Source of the DNA: Methylophilaceae bacterium
Lineage (GTDB): Bacteria > Pseudomonadota > Gammaproteobacteria > Burkholderiales > Methylophilaceae
Length of the DNA: 64,000 nucleotides
Assembly (NCBI GenBank): GCA_014378915.1
Contig: JACMMS010000042.1
Coordinates: 1 to 64,000, forward strand
Direction: 5' to 3'
The position numbers and the translations under genes were made by a program. The notes under the pieces are model-generated. The model worked only from the letters and a program-made list of their open reading frames with translations, had not been told where the DNA came from and ran no database searches. Below are positions 38,502 through 46,721 of the stretch, one piece after another. The stretch's first letter is position 1, and each line of letters opens with the position of its first letter.

Positions 38502-39203
38502 TTATGCCAACTTAACACCAAAACAGTATACGTCTACACCACTATCAGGTTTGATCAGCGTTGCTGGAATTGAACGGCCAGAGCGCCATTTGTCTACTGC
38601 CTCTTGTTTGCCCGCACCTGTGACTAAAAACATCACTTCATGCGTATTATTTAAACGCTTAGCACTAATAGTGATGCGGTCTGCAGGCGGCTTTGGTGCA
38701 TTATACACGGGCACAGCATCAGCAGAGTTATCAATCATCTGGTCAGGAAACAAACTAGCCGTATGCCCATCTTCACCCAAACCTAAAACAACTAAATCGA
38801 ACCTACGCAAACCTTTTAAAGTTTCAGCATAAGATTTTGCACCTGCAACGTTACCTAACTCAGCTGGAATATCATGAATTTGGCTTTCAGGAATCGCTAC
38901 TTTGCTTAGCCATGTATCACGTGCCATTTTGCTATTGCGCTCCGCATCATCAAGGGGCAAACATCGATCATCGTTATGGTATACATGCCAATTAGCCCAA
39001 TCTGCCTGCTCTTTAGCTAATAATGCATAAACGCTTTTAGGTGTAGAGCCCCCTGCCAGTACGATTAAAAAGCTGCCATACTTAGCAATAGCTTCTGTCG
39101 CTGCAGCTAAAATGCGCTGAGTTGCAGCTAGACTAATGGCATCTTGTGAGGTGAAACTTTGCCATCTAGTGGCAGAATCGTGTGTTGCTAAGCTGTTCGT
39201 CAT
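38502..39203 (-). CDS. pgl: 6-Phosphogluconolactonase
   Basis: Hydrolyses 6-phosphogluconolactone to 6-phosphogluconate, the second step of the oxidative pentose-phosphate branch (DevB/SOL family, 233 aa). Seen: LIVLAGGSTPKSVYALLA, WHVYHNDDRCLPLDDAERNS with the phosphate-binding Arg, and FDLVVLGLGEDGHTASLFP, the family signature. It is divergent from gnd-zwf, so all three enzymes of the branch sit together. In methylotrophs with the ribulose-monophosphate pathway this branch oxidises formaldehyde to CO2 cyclically. Confidence 0.94.
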   Translation of the reverse strand: MTNSLATHDSATRWQSFTSQDAISLAATQRILAAATEAIAKYGSFLIVLAGGSTPKSVYALLAKEQADWANWHVYHNDDRCLPLDDAERNSKMARDTWLSKVAIPESQIHDIPAELGNVAGAKSYAETLKGLRRFDLVVLGLGEDGHTASLFPDQMIDNSADAVPVYNAPKPPADRITISAKRLNNTHEVMFLVTGAGKQEAVDKWRSGRSIPATLIKPDSGVDVYCFGVKLA

Positions 39204-39350
39204 GCTATTGCCTTAAATATCAGTTACTTTACATATTATGCAATGAAGTAACAAAAGTTAATAATCAAAAAATCAGACGAATTATGCCATAAATACGGCT
39301 TATTTTTAATACTCGTACTAGACACAAAACATAGTAAAAATAAAGCGGTT

Positions 39351-39379
39351 TTGTGCATGTGTGTGGTATTTGATATAAT
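39351..39379 (+). promoter_or_regulatory. Candidate sigma70 promoter for gnd
   Basis: A perfect -10 TATAAT (39374-39379) lies 17 bases after a weak -35 TTGTGC (39351-39356), about 110 bases before gnd. The long 5' leader leaves room for regulation. The pgl-gnd gap (39204-39489) holds nothing else I can assign. Confidence 0.5.
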
Positions 39380-39489
39380 GCATTTATTGTACAAATTTGT
39401 TGTGCAAAATTCGAATTACATACTATCTGAATTTAGTCTAGCCCAAAAGGCTGACGGTTCACAATCCTCTATAAAAGGTTATTAAACAA

Positions 39490-40398
39490 ATGAAATTAGC
39501 AATGATTGGTCTTGGCAAAATGGGCGGCAACATGGCGGCTCGCTTACTCCGCAACAAAATTGAAGTGGTTGGCTTCGATTTTAATGCAACAGTAGTAAAT
39601 GAGATTGCAGCTAAAGAAGGCATGATTCCTGCAACATCAGTTGCAGACGCAGTAAGCAAACTTGAAGGTCAAAAAATCGTTTGGATGATGTTGCCAGCGG
39701 GTGAAATCACTGAGAATCAAATCAAAGACTTAATCCCATTGTTAAGCAAAGGCGACATCATTGTTGATGGCGGTAACTCAAATTATAAACATAGCCAACG
39801 TCGTGGCGCTATGCTAGCTGAGCATGGCATTGGCTTTATGGATTCAGGTACATCTGGCGGCATTTGGGGTTTAGATAACGGTTACTGTTTAATGGTAGGT
39901 GGATCGCCTGAAGTTGGCGCAACCATGACACCAATTTTACAAGCTTTAGCGCCAAATGCTGTGGATGGCTGGGCGCATGTTGGTCCGGTAGGTTCTGGCC
40001 ACTTTACTAAAATGATTCATAACGGCATTGAATACGGCATGATGCAAGCAATGGCTGAAGGCCTTGAGTTGATTAAAGGCAAAGAAGAATTCAATCTTGA
40101 TTTGGCACAAATTACTGAACTTTGGCGCCATGGCTCTGTTGTACGTAGCTGGTTGCTCGACCTGACAGCCGAGGCTTTGAAAGATGATCAGAAACTGGAA
40201 GCCATCGCCCCATATGTTGCTGACTCTGGTGAAGGCCGCTGGACAGTGGTAGAAGCCGTTGAGCAGGGTGTTGCGGCGCCAGTACTCACCGTGGCATTAC
40301 AAGCCCGTTTCAGAAGTCAAGATTCGCAAGGTTACAGCTACAAGTTGTTATCCATGATGCGTAACGCTTTTGGTGGTCACGCAGTCAAGAAGCACTAA
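39490..40398 (+). CDS. gnd: 6-Phosphogluconate dehydrogenase, short (decarboxylating) type
   Basis: Oxidatively decarboxylates 6-phosphogluconate to ribulose 5-phosphate and CO2. At 302 aa it belongs to the short, often NAD-preferring GndA/YqeC-like type, not the 470-residue Gnd. Seen: Rossmann motif MIGLGKMGGNMAARLL, VDGGNSNYKHSQRR, catalytic-region DSGTSGGIWGLDNGYCLMVG, and GHFTKMIHNGIEYGMMQA with the catalytic Lys. D32 in VVGFDFN at the end of beta-2 suggests NAD preference. With zwf downstream and pgl divergent it completes the oxidative branch. RBS: AAAAGG about ten bases upstream. Confidence 0.94.
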   Translation: MKLAMIGLGKMGGNMAARLLRNKIEVVGFDFNATVVNEIAAKEGMIPATSVADAVSKLEGQKIVWMMLPAGEITENQIKDLIPLLSKGDIIVDGGNSNYKHSQRRGAMLAEHGIGFMDSGTSGGIWGLDNGYCLMVGGSPEVGATMTPILQALAPNAVDGWAHVGPVGSGHFTKMIHNGIEYGMMQAMAEGLELIKGKEEFNLDLAQITELWRHGSVVRSWLLDLTAEALKDDQKLEAIAPYVADSGEGRWTVVEAVEQGVAAPVLTVALQARFRSQDSQGYSYKLLSMMRNAFGGHAVKKH

Positions 40399-40423
40399 GT
40401 TATAAGCTAGTTAAGTAACAGGC

Positions 40424-40452
40424 AAAGGCTGCGCCCTACGGGCGTAGCCTTT
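40424..40452 (+). terminator. Strong hairpin between gnd and zwf
   Basis: AAAGGCTGCGCCC (40424-40436) pairs with GGGCGTAGCCTTT (40440-40452): 13 pairs with one G-T and a three-base loop. Only a short T run (three bases, inside the stem) is present, so termination may be partial. It may set the gnd to zwf transcript ratio or act as a processing site. Confidence 0.6.
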
Positions 40453-40572
40453 CGGCTTTATAGCGATAAACTTAAGCTATATTTATATGATTGATATTTA
40501 GTCAATCTTGTAACAAACCATCATACAATTTAGCTAATATCCCATCTAGGGTATTCAATTTAAGGTTAGAAA

Positions 40573-42069
40573 ATGACGAAAACTACTGATCCTAAAAAAA
40601 TAGATCCATGCACCCTCGTTTTGTTTGGTGCAAGTGGCAATCTATCTCGCGTAAAACTCATGCCAAGCTTGTTTCGCTTAGATGCTGCAGGTCGTTTACC
40701 AGAGCAAATGGCAATTTTATCTGTAGGCCGCGGTGAAGTGACCCGTGAAGCATGGCTTGCTGATATCAAAGGCATGCTCGATGCAAAATTCAAAAAAGGC
40801 TACGATCAAACAGTATTTGAACGTTTTATTGCACGTAATCATTACCATGCAAACGCACCAACTGATGCTGATGCTTTTACAAAAATGAAAGCTAATTTGG
40901 CCGATGAAAAAGTATTCCCTCAAAATTTAGCTTACTTCTTATCAGTGCGCCCAGTAGATTTTGCACCAGTTGTAGAGCAGTTATCTGGTGTTGGTTTATT
41001 AGATGAAACCAATCACTGGCGTCGCGTGGTGATTGAAAAACCATTCGGTACTGATTTGGCCTCTGCACAAGCACTACAAGCATCTATCACTAAACACTTA
41101 AAAGAAAGTCAAATCTACCGTATTGACCACTACTTAGGTAAATCTGCATTGCAAAATATTATGTTGCAACGCTTTACCAATACGCTATTAGAGCCAATTT
41201 GGAATAAAGACTTTATCGATCACGTGCAAATTACCAACACTGAGATGTTGGGTGTAGGTGAACGTACTCAATTCTATGATAGCACTGGTGCATTACGTGA
41301 CATGATTCAAAGTCACATTTTGCAAACCATGGCGCTGACTGCTATGGAGTTGCCAAAAGATTTAAGTCCAGATAGCATACGTGCTGAAAAAATTAAAGTA
41401 CTAGAAGCTATTCGCCCTATCCCTGTCGCTGATTTAAAACATAATGCTTTCCGTGCGCAGTATGCTACCGGTGAAGTGCAAGGTGAAAAAGTACCTGGTT
41501 ATTTAGAAGAGTTAGGTGATAAAACTAGCGTAGTTGAAACATACGCAGCGCTTAAACTATTTGTAGATAACCCACGCTGGCAAGGTGTGCCATTCTACAT
41601 CCGCACAGCTAAGCGCTTACACGATGCTGACACACGTATTTCGATCCGCTTTAAAAAATCTGCGTTACAATTAGCGGGTGGTACAGAGCAAAACTGGTTG
41701 ATGTTAGGTATTCAGCCACGTGAATGTATTAAAATGGAAATCCAATCAAAGATTCCTGGCTTAGATATCAAAACACGCACTATTCAAATGGATGCAGCTA
41801 ATCGTCAAGATGGAGATGAATCGATTGATGCTTACGAGGCTTTACTACTTAACTTGATGGAGGGCGATAACTCGCTTTACCTACATATTAGTGAAGTTGA
41901 AGCACAATGGCGCTTAGTAGACCCAGTAGTTAAAGCTTGGGCTGTAGATAAAGCACCCGTATGTCAATATCCAGCAGGTTCAGCAGACCCTGAAACATCA
42001 AAAGTGATTTTTGAACATGAAGATCAATTTTGGCGTTATAGCATTGAGTTGGGTGGCGACAAACACTAA
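40573..42069 (+). CDS. zwf: Glucose-6-phosphate 1-dehydrogenase
   Basis: Oxidises glucose 6-phosphate to 6-phosphogluconolactone with NAD(P) (498 aa, normal length). Seen: nucleotide-binding VLFGASGNLSRVKLMPSLF at the N-terminus, the active-site signature RIDHYLGKSALQNI containing the catalytic His and Lys, and the substrate block WRRVVIEKPFGTD. It lies 174 bases after gnd with a strong hairpin between, and a terminator follows. In ribulose-monophosphate methylotrophs Zwf feeds the dissimilatory cycle. That link is context-based inference. Confidence 0.96.
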   Translation: MTKTTDPKKIDPCTLVLFGASGNLSRVKLMPSLFRLDAAGRLPEQMAILSVGRGEVTREAWLADIKGMLDAKFKKGYDQTVFERFIARNHYHANAPTDADAFTKMKANLADEKVFPQNLAYFLSVRPVDFAPVVEQLSGVGLLDETNHWRRVVIEKPFGTDLASAQALQASITKHLKESQIYRIDHYLGKSALQNIMLQRFTNTLLEPIWNKDFIDHVQITNTEMLGVGERTQFYDSTGALRDMIQSHILQTMALTAMELPKDLSPDSIRAEKIKVLEAIRPIPVADLKHNAFRAQYATGEVQGEKVPGYLEELGDKTSVVETYAALKLFVDNPRWQGVPFYIRTAKRLHDADTRISIRFKKSALQLAGGTEQNWLMLGIQPRECIKMEIQSKIPGLDIKTRTIQMDAANRQDGDESIDAYEALLLNLMEGDNSLYLHISEVEAQWRLVDPVVKAWAVDKAPVCQYPAGSADPETSKVIFEHEDQFWRYSIELGGDKH

Positions 42070-42115
42070 AAAATTGCAAATAAAACGTTAATTGTTGCTA
42101 TTATTTGTGTCCTTG

Positions 42116-42142
42116 AAAAGCGGCGTATATGCTCCGCTTTTT
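42116..42142 (+). terminator. Intrinsic terminator after zwf
   Basis: AAAAGCGG (42116-42123) pairs with CCGCTTTT (42134-42141), eight pairs with a ten-base loop, followed by TTATCTTATT. It ends the gnd-zwf unit before dcd. Confidence 0.7.
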
Positions 42143-42185
42143 ATCTTATTTATTGGGTAAAGTTAAGTACAGTGAGCATTAAACT

Positions 42186-42761
42186 ATGAGTATAAAATCA
42201 GACAAATGGATACGTCAAATGGTGGAGCAACACAACATCATAGAGCCATTTGAGCCGAATCAAGTTAAAATAAACGCCGCTGGGGAGCACATGGTCTCAT
42301 ATGGTACATCTAGCTATGGTTACGATATTCGTTGTAGTTCAGAATTTAAACTGTTTACCAATATTAATAGCACGATTGTTGACCCGAAAAATTTCGATCC
42401 CAACTCATTTGTGGAAGTCAATGCAGATTACTGCATCATCCCGCCTAATTCATTCGCACTGGCTCGTACAGTCGAGTATTTTCGTATTCCACGCAACGTG
42501 CTGACTATTTGTTTAGGTAAATCTACATACGCACGTTGTGGCATCATCGTTAACGTCACTCCTTTCGAACCAGAATGGGAAGGTTACGTCACATTAGAAT
42601 TTAGTAACACCACCCCGCTACCAGCTAAAATTTACGCTAACGAAGGTTGTGCGCAAGTGTTATTCTTTGAAGCTGATGCAGATGATATTTGCGAAACTAG
42701 CTACAAAGATCGCGGTGGCAAATACCAAGGTCAGGTGGGCGTAACGTTACCAAAAATTTAA
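42186..42761 (+). CDS. dcd: dCTP deaminase
   Basis: Deaminates dCTP to dUTP, which dUTPase turns into the dTMP precursor dUMP (homotrimer, 191 aa). Seen: [20 protein letters not shown] near the N-terminus, [20 protein letters not shown] with the catalytic and nucleotide-binding residues, and [19 protein letters not shown]. The length and the separate deaminase signature distinguish it from dUTPase and from the bifunctional form. It appears monocistronic, between the zwf terminator and the inverted-repeat element. Confidence 0.95.
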   Translation: MSIKSDKWIRQMVEQHNIIEPFEPNQVKINAAGEHMVSYGTSSYGYDIRCSSEFKLFTNINSTIVDPKNFDPNSFVEVNADYCIIPPNSFALARTVEYFRIPRNVLTICLGKSTYARCGIIVNVTPFEPEWEGYVTLEFSNTTPLPAKIYANEGCAQVLFFEADADDICETSYKDRGGKYQGQVGVTLPKI

Positions 42762-42769
42762 GTGAGCCT

Positions 42770-42798
42770 GTCATTCTGGCGGAGGCCAGAATCCAGAC
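42770..42798. repeat. Left copy of a 29-bp inverted repeat flanking the GIY-YIG pseudogene
   Basis: GTCATTCTGGCG at the start of this copy recurs on the opposite strand at 43091-43119, with 27 of 29 bases matching. Each copy is itself palindromic (ATTCTGGC/GCCAGAAT with a four-base loop), like REP-type elements. It starts 9 bases after the dcd stop and may also act as a hairpin in the dcd transcript. Confidence 0.85.
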
Positions 42799-42807
42799 AA
42801 GTTTAAA

Positions 42808-43134
42808 ATGCAACCATGTGTTTACATCATGATTAACCATCGTAATGGAACGCTTTATATTGGTTTCACTTTAGATTTAATCAAACGTGTTTGGCAACAT
42901 AAAAATAAAGTTGCAGATGGATTTACGAAGAAATATCTATTAAATATTTTAGTTTGGTATGAGCCGCATGCAATGATCGAGTCAGCAATTACTAGAGAAA
43001 AAGCACTTAAATACTGGCATAGAGTGTGAAAAGTTCTCATCATTGAGCAAATGAATTCTGAATGGCAAGATTTATATAGTCAAGTGATTGGTCTAGATTC
43101 TGGCCTACGCCAGAATGACGACAAAGAATTTTAA
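42808..43134 (+). pseudogene. GIY-YIG endonuclease-like gene broken by an in-frame TGA
   Basis: A single-domain GIY-YIG (UPF0213-type) nuclease reading frame. Seen: CVYIMINHRNGTLYIGFT with the Tyr pair (Y6, Y17), the Arg in LIKRVWQHK, WYEPHAMIESAITREKALKY including the metal-binding Glu. The frame hits TGA at 43027-43029 (codon 74). Beyond it the same frame continues through KVLIIEQMNSEWQDLY, which is exactly the family's C-terminal helix, to TAA at 43134. At the TGA the family normally has Trp (WNRAWK), so a single TGG to TGA change explains it. The last codons run through the right-hand repeat. A truncated 73-residue product could still be made. Confidence 0.85.
43091..43119. repeat. Right copy of the 29-bp inverted repeat
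   Basis: Inverted match (27/29) of 42770-42798, overlapping the 3' end of the GIY-YIG frame and lying 28 bases before the decarboxylase start. Together the two copies bound a 350-base unit. Confidence 0.85.
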
Positions 43135-43146
43135 AGAGGTAGTTAA

Positions 43147-45390
43147 ATGAAATTTCGCTTTCCCGTTGTTATTATTGATGAAGATTTCCGCACCGATAAC
43201 TCTTCTGGCCTAGGTATTCGCGTATTAGCAAAAGCTATTGAAGAAGAAGGTGTAGAGGTTTTAGGTGTGACCAGTTATGGCGATCTAACCTCATTTGCAC
43301 AGCAGCAAAGTCGCGCCTCGGCGTTTATTCTTTCAATTGATGATGAAGAGATTGTTGAAGAAAAGCCAGAAGCGATTAATCAATTACGTAGCTTTGTAAA
43401 AGAAATCCGTTATCGCAACGAAGAAATCCCAATTTTTTTACACGGAGAAACACGTACATCACGCCATATTCCGAATGATGTATTACGTGAACTTCACGGC
43501 TTTATTCATATGAATGAAGATACTCCAGAGTTCGTGGCGCGCTTGATTATTCGGGAAGCTAAAGCCTATTTAGATAGCCTTGCCCCACCATTCTTTAAGG
43601 CACTGACGCATTATGCAGCCGATGGCTCATACTCATGGCATTGCCCAGGTCATTCTGGCGGTGTAGCATTTTTGAAATCGCCCGTTGGCCAGATGTTTCA
43701 TCAATTTTTTGGTGAAAATATGTTACGTGCTGACGTTTGTAACGCAGTTGATGAGCTTGGCCAATTACTAGACCATACAGGCCCCATTGCGGCGTCAGAA
43801 CGAAATGCTGCTCGGATTTATAACTGCGATCATTTATATTTTGTAACCAATGGAACCTCTACATCAAACAAAATCGTTTGGAACTCAACAGTCGCACCAG
43901 GTGATATCGTTGTCGTAGACCGTAACTGCCATAAATCAATTTTGCACTCGATTATTATGACGGGCGCCATTCCTGTATTTTTAATGCCAACGCGTAATCA
44001 CTTTGGTATTATTGGCCCCATCCCTAAAAGTGAATTTGCTTGGGAAAATATTCAGAAAAAAATCGCACGCAACCCATTTGCTACCGACAAAAATGCTAAA
44101 CCACGTGTTTTGACGATTACGCAATCTACCTATGATGGCGTGATTTATAACGTGGAAGAAATCAAAGAAATGCTAGATGGCAAGATCGATACCCTGCATT
44201 TTGATGAAGCATGGTTACCGCACGCGACTTTCCATGATTTTTATGGCGATTACCATGCAATTGGTGCAGATCGTCCGCGTTGTAAAGAATCCATGGTTTT
44301 TTCAACGCAATCCACCCATAAACTTCTCGCTGGCTTATCTCAAGCTAGCCAGATTTTAGTACAAAATGCAGAAAGTATAGAATTAGACCGCGATGTGTTT
44401 AATGAAGCCTATCTGATGCACATGTCAACAAGCCCACAATACTCAATTGTAGCGAGCTGTGACGTAGCTGCTGCGATGATGGAAGCGCCAGGTGGGACTG
44501 CATTAGTTGAAGAGTCAATTATGGAAGCACTTGATTTCCGCCGTGCTATGCGCAAAGTCGATGAAGAATGGGGTGCAGACTGGTGGTTTAAAGTATGGGG
44601 TCCAGATGACCTCACAGAAGAAGGAATTGAAGAACGTTCATCTTGGATATTAAAAGCAGATGAAGTTTGGCATGGCTTTGGCAACTTAGCCGAAGGCTTT
44701 AATATGTTAGACCCCATTAAGGCCACCATCATTACTCCTGGTTTAGATATTGATGGTGATTTCTCTGATAAATTTGGTATTCCAGCTGCAATTGTCACTA
44801 AATACCTAGCTGAACACGGTGTTATAGTCGAAAAAACTGGGCTATATTCATTCTTTATCATGTTTACAATCGGCATTACCAAAGGGCGTTGGAACACGAT
44901 GGTAGCTGCCTTACAACAGTTTAAAGATGACTACGACAAAAATCAGCCACTGTGGAAAGTACTGCCAGAATTTGTGCAGCAACAACCGCGCTATGAGCGT
45001 ATGGGTTTACGCGATTTATGCACCCAGATTCATGATGTGTATAAAGCCAATGATGTTGCGCGTTTAACGACAGAAATGTATTTATCTGACATGGTGCCGG
45101 CCATGAAACCAACCGATGCTTTTGCAAAAGTTGCGCATCGGGATATAGATCGTGTGCCTATTGATGAGCTTGAAGGTCGCATTACGGCCATTTTGCTAAC
45201 TCCTTACCCACCAGGTATTCCATTACTCATACCTGGCGAGCAATTTAATAAAATTATCGTTAATTATCTTAAATTTGCGCGTGAATTTAATGAGCGTTTT
45301 CCAGGTTTTGAAACAGATGTACATGGTTTAGTTAAAAAAATGGTGGATGGTAAGGCCATGTATTTTGTAGATTGTGTACAAAGTGGATAA
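43147..45390 (+). CDS. Orn/Lys/Arg decarboxylase, fold-type I (AdiA/LdcC-like)
   Basis: A PLP-dependent basic amino-acid decarboxylase (747 aa). Seen: the N-terminal response-regulator-like wing domain (about 1-130), then the PLP domain with WHCPGHSGGVAFLKSPVGQ, DEAWLPHATFHDFYG and the Schiff-base lysine K392 in STQSTHKLLAGLSQ. The C-terminal domain has LLTPYPPGIPLLIPGE. Substrate (arginine, lysine or ornithine) cannot be decided by eye; the length and N-terminus resemble AdiA-type arginine decarboxylases. No amino acid/amine antiporter (AdiC, CadB, PotE) adjoins it, so a role in polyamine synthesis is more likely than acid resistance (inference). RBS: AGAGG, six to seven bases upstream. Confidence 0.92.
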   Translation: MKFRFPVVIIDEDFRTDNSSGLGIRVLAKAIEEEGVEVLGVTSYGDLTSFAQQQSRASAFILSIDDEEIVEEKPEAINQLRSFVKEIRYRNEEIPIFLHGETRTSRHIPNDVLRELHGFIHMNEDTPEFVARLIIREAKAYLDSLAPPFFKALTHYAADGSYSWHCPGHSGGVAFLKSPVGQMFHQFFGENMLRADVCNAVDELGQLLDHTGPIAASERNAARIYNCDHLYFVTNGTSTSNKIVWNSTVAPGDIVVVDRNCHKSILHSIIMTGAIPVFLMPTRNHFGIIGPIPKSEFAWENIQKKIARNPFATDKNAKPRVLTITQSTYDGVIYNVEEIKEMLDGKIDTLHFDEAWLPHATFHDFYGDYHAIGADRPRCKESMVFSTQSTHKLLAGLSQASQILVQNAESIELDRDVFNEAYLMHMSTSPQYSIVASCDVAAAMMEAPGGTALVEESIMEALDFRRAMRKVDEEWGADWWFKVWGPDDLTEEGIEERSSWILKADEVWHGFGNLAEGFNMLDPIKATIITPGLDIDGDFSDKFGIPAAIVTKYLAEHGVIVEKTGLYSFFIMFTIGITKGRWNTMVAALQQFKDDYDKNQPLWKVLPEFVQQQPRYERMGLRDLCTQIHDVYKANDVARLTTEMYLSDMVPAMKPTDAFAKVAHRDIDRVPIDELEGRITAILLTPYPPGIPLLIPGEQFNKIIVNYLKFAREFNERFPGFETDVHGLVKKMVDGKAMYFVDCVQSG

Positions 45391-45477
45391 TTGTTAAGTG
45401 AATCAAGTTAATACTTGGCATGTTTTTTGCTTGTTGTTTAAGTAACTATTCACATCCTCGATGGTATAAAGGTTATT

Positions 45478-46608
45478 TTGAATAATGACACTAATATGCG
45501 TTTAATTAAAAAAATATTACTAATCAGCTACTTAGGATTAGTTACTTATTTTGTTCAGCCTTCTCAAAGTCATGCAGATGAGCTGAGTCAGCAAACTGAA
45601 GTAGTGGATAATTTTGAAGAATCTGTTCAAAATCTAGCAAAAAGAAAGCTAATTAGTACATCAGCACCTGAAATAATTAAAAATCAGCCTGAAGCAACTG
45701 CGCCAGTAATCGTCAGTAATGGCGCAATTAAAAACCCTTATGAGTTATTAGTTAATTTGGCATTAAAAGGGAAGGATGCTGAAGGGGCTAAAACCTATAG
45801 TGAAGCAGCAACAATTTATTGTAAAGCTGCACGCGATGGCGATGCCAACGCCCAATTTGCCCTAGGGTGGATGTACGCAAACGGCAGAGGTGTTAGCAAA
45901 GACGAAAATTTTGCAGCTTTTTTATTTACTAAAGCTGCAGAACAAGGTCATGTAAATGCCAAAAAAAGCCTAGCGGGAAATGCCAATCAGCCTATGGGCA
46001 ATAATGTACTCGCTATTATGCCCCCTTGCATGTTGTCTTATCCTCTACCTAAAATAGCAAAAAAATTAGATACGTACTCTTCATACACCGAATATGTTGA
46101 AAAAAAAATCGAGCCTCAAGTTGCCTTTTACTCTAAAGGACCAATTTTTAAACTTGTTAATAGATTATCGCCAAAATACCAAATTGAAACAGATTTGGTA
46201 ATGGCATTTATAGCGGTTGAATCTGGTTTTAACACACAAGCAACATCCCCAAAAAATGCACAGGGTCTGATGCAACTTATTCCAGATACGGCCAAGCGCT
46301 TTCGTGTAAAAGATGCTTATAATCCAGAAGATAACATCAAAGGTGGTATGGCCTACTTGCAATGGCTATTAGCTTATTTTAAAGGTGATATTGAATTAGT
46401 AGCTGCCGCTTACAATTCTGGAGAACTAACGGTAGAGAAATATAAAGGCGTGCCGCCTTACCCCGAAACACAAAAATATGTGAAAAGAATTAATTCTCTG
46501 TATAAGAAATCGTTTCATCCTTACAAAGAAAATCTGGTGCAAGCTTCACCGATGCTCATTAAACTACAACAACAAAGTGATACAAAAAGAGCGCGATTAG
46601 GCATGTAA
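45478..46608 (+). CDS. Lytic transglycosylase with Sel1 repeat
   Basis: A secreted peptidoglycan lytic transglycosylase (376 aa). Seen: a signal peptide (about 8-32, ending SQSHA), Sel1-like repeats (about 115-165, AQFALGWMYANGRGV and FTKAAEQGHVNAKKSL), then an SLT/MltE-like catalytic domain (about 230-345). That domain holds the catalytic Glu in VMAFIAVESGF, then SPKNAQGLMQLIPDTAKRF and LVAAAYNSGE. I start it at the TTG at 45478, since AAAGG lies five bases upstream. An ATG at 45496 has no such site but remains possible. Sel1 plus SLT suggests cell-wall remodelling in a complex. Confidence 0.88.
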   Translation: MNNDTNMRLIKKILLISYLGLVTYFVQPSQSHADELSQQTEVVDNFEESVQNLAKRKLISTSAPEIIKNQPEATAPVIVSNGAIKNPYELLVNLALKGKDAEGAKTYSEAATIYCKAARDGDANAQFALGWMYANGRGVSKDENFAAFLFTKAAEQGHVNAKKSLAGNANQPMGNNVLAIMPPCMLSYPLPKIAKKLDTYSSYTEYVEKKIEPQVAFYSKGPIFKLVNRLSPKYQIETDLVMAFIAVESGFNTQATSPKNAQGLMQLIPDTAKRFRVKDAYNPEDNIKGGMAYLQWLLAYFKGDIELVAAAYNSGELTVEKYKGVPPYPETQKYVKRINSLYKKSFHPYKENLVQASPMLIKLQQQSDTKRARLGM

Positions 46609-46721
46609 TCATCAAGTCAATAGTTGCTTTAATTAAGGCATATAAGTTTTTAAAATCTAACATTTAAATTATCAGTACATTCGCGGTAAAATAGGATTTT
46701 TGAAATTACCCATTTTTCAGC

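Noticed and set aside
42808-43029. An intact 73-residue GIY-YIG gene
   Set aside because: The frame continues after the TGA through a family-typical C-terminal helix, so the short product is a truncation and the locus is better called a pseudogene.
46681-46721. Promoter for prfC (TTAAAT, 17 bases, TAAAAT)
   Set aside because: Only a weak match in AT-rich sequence; mentioned in the gene entry, not listed separately.
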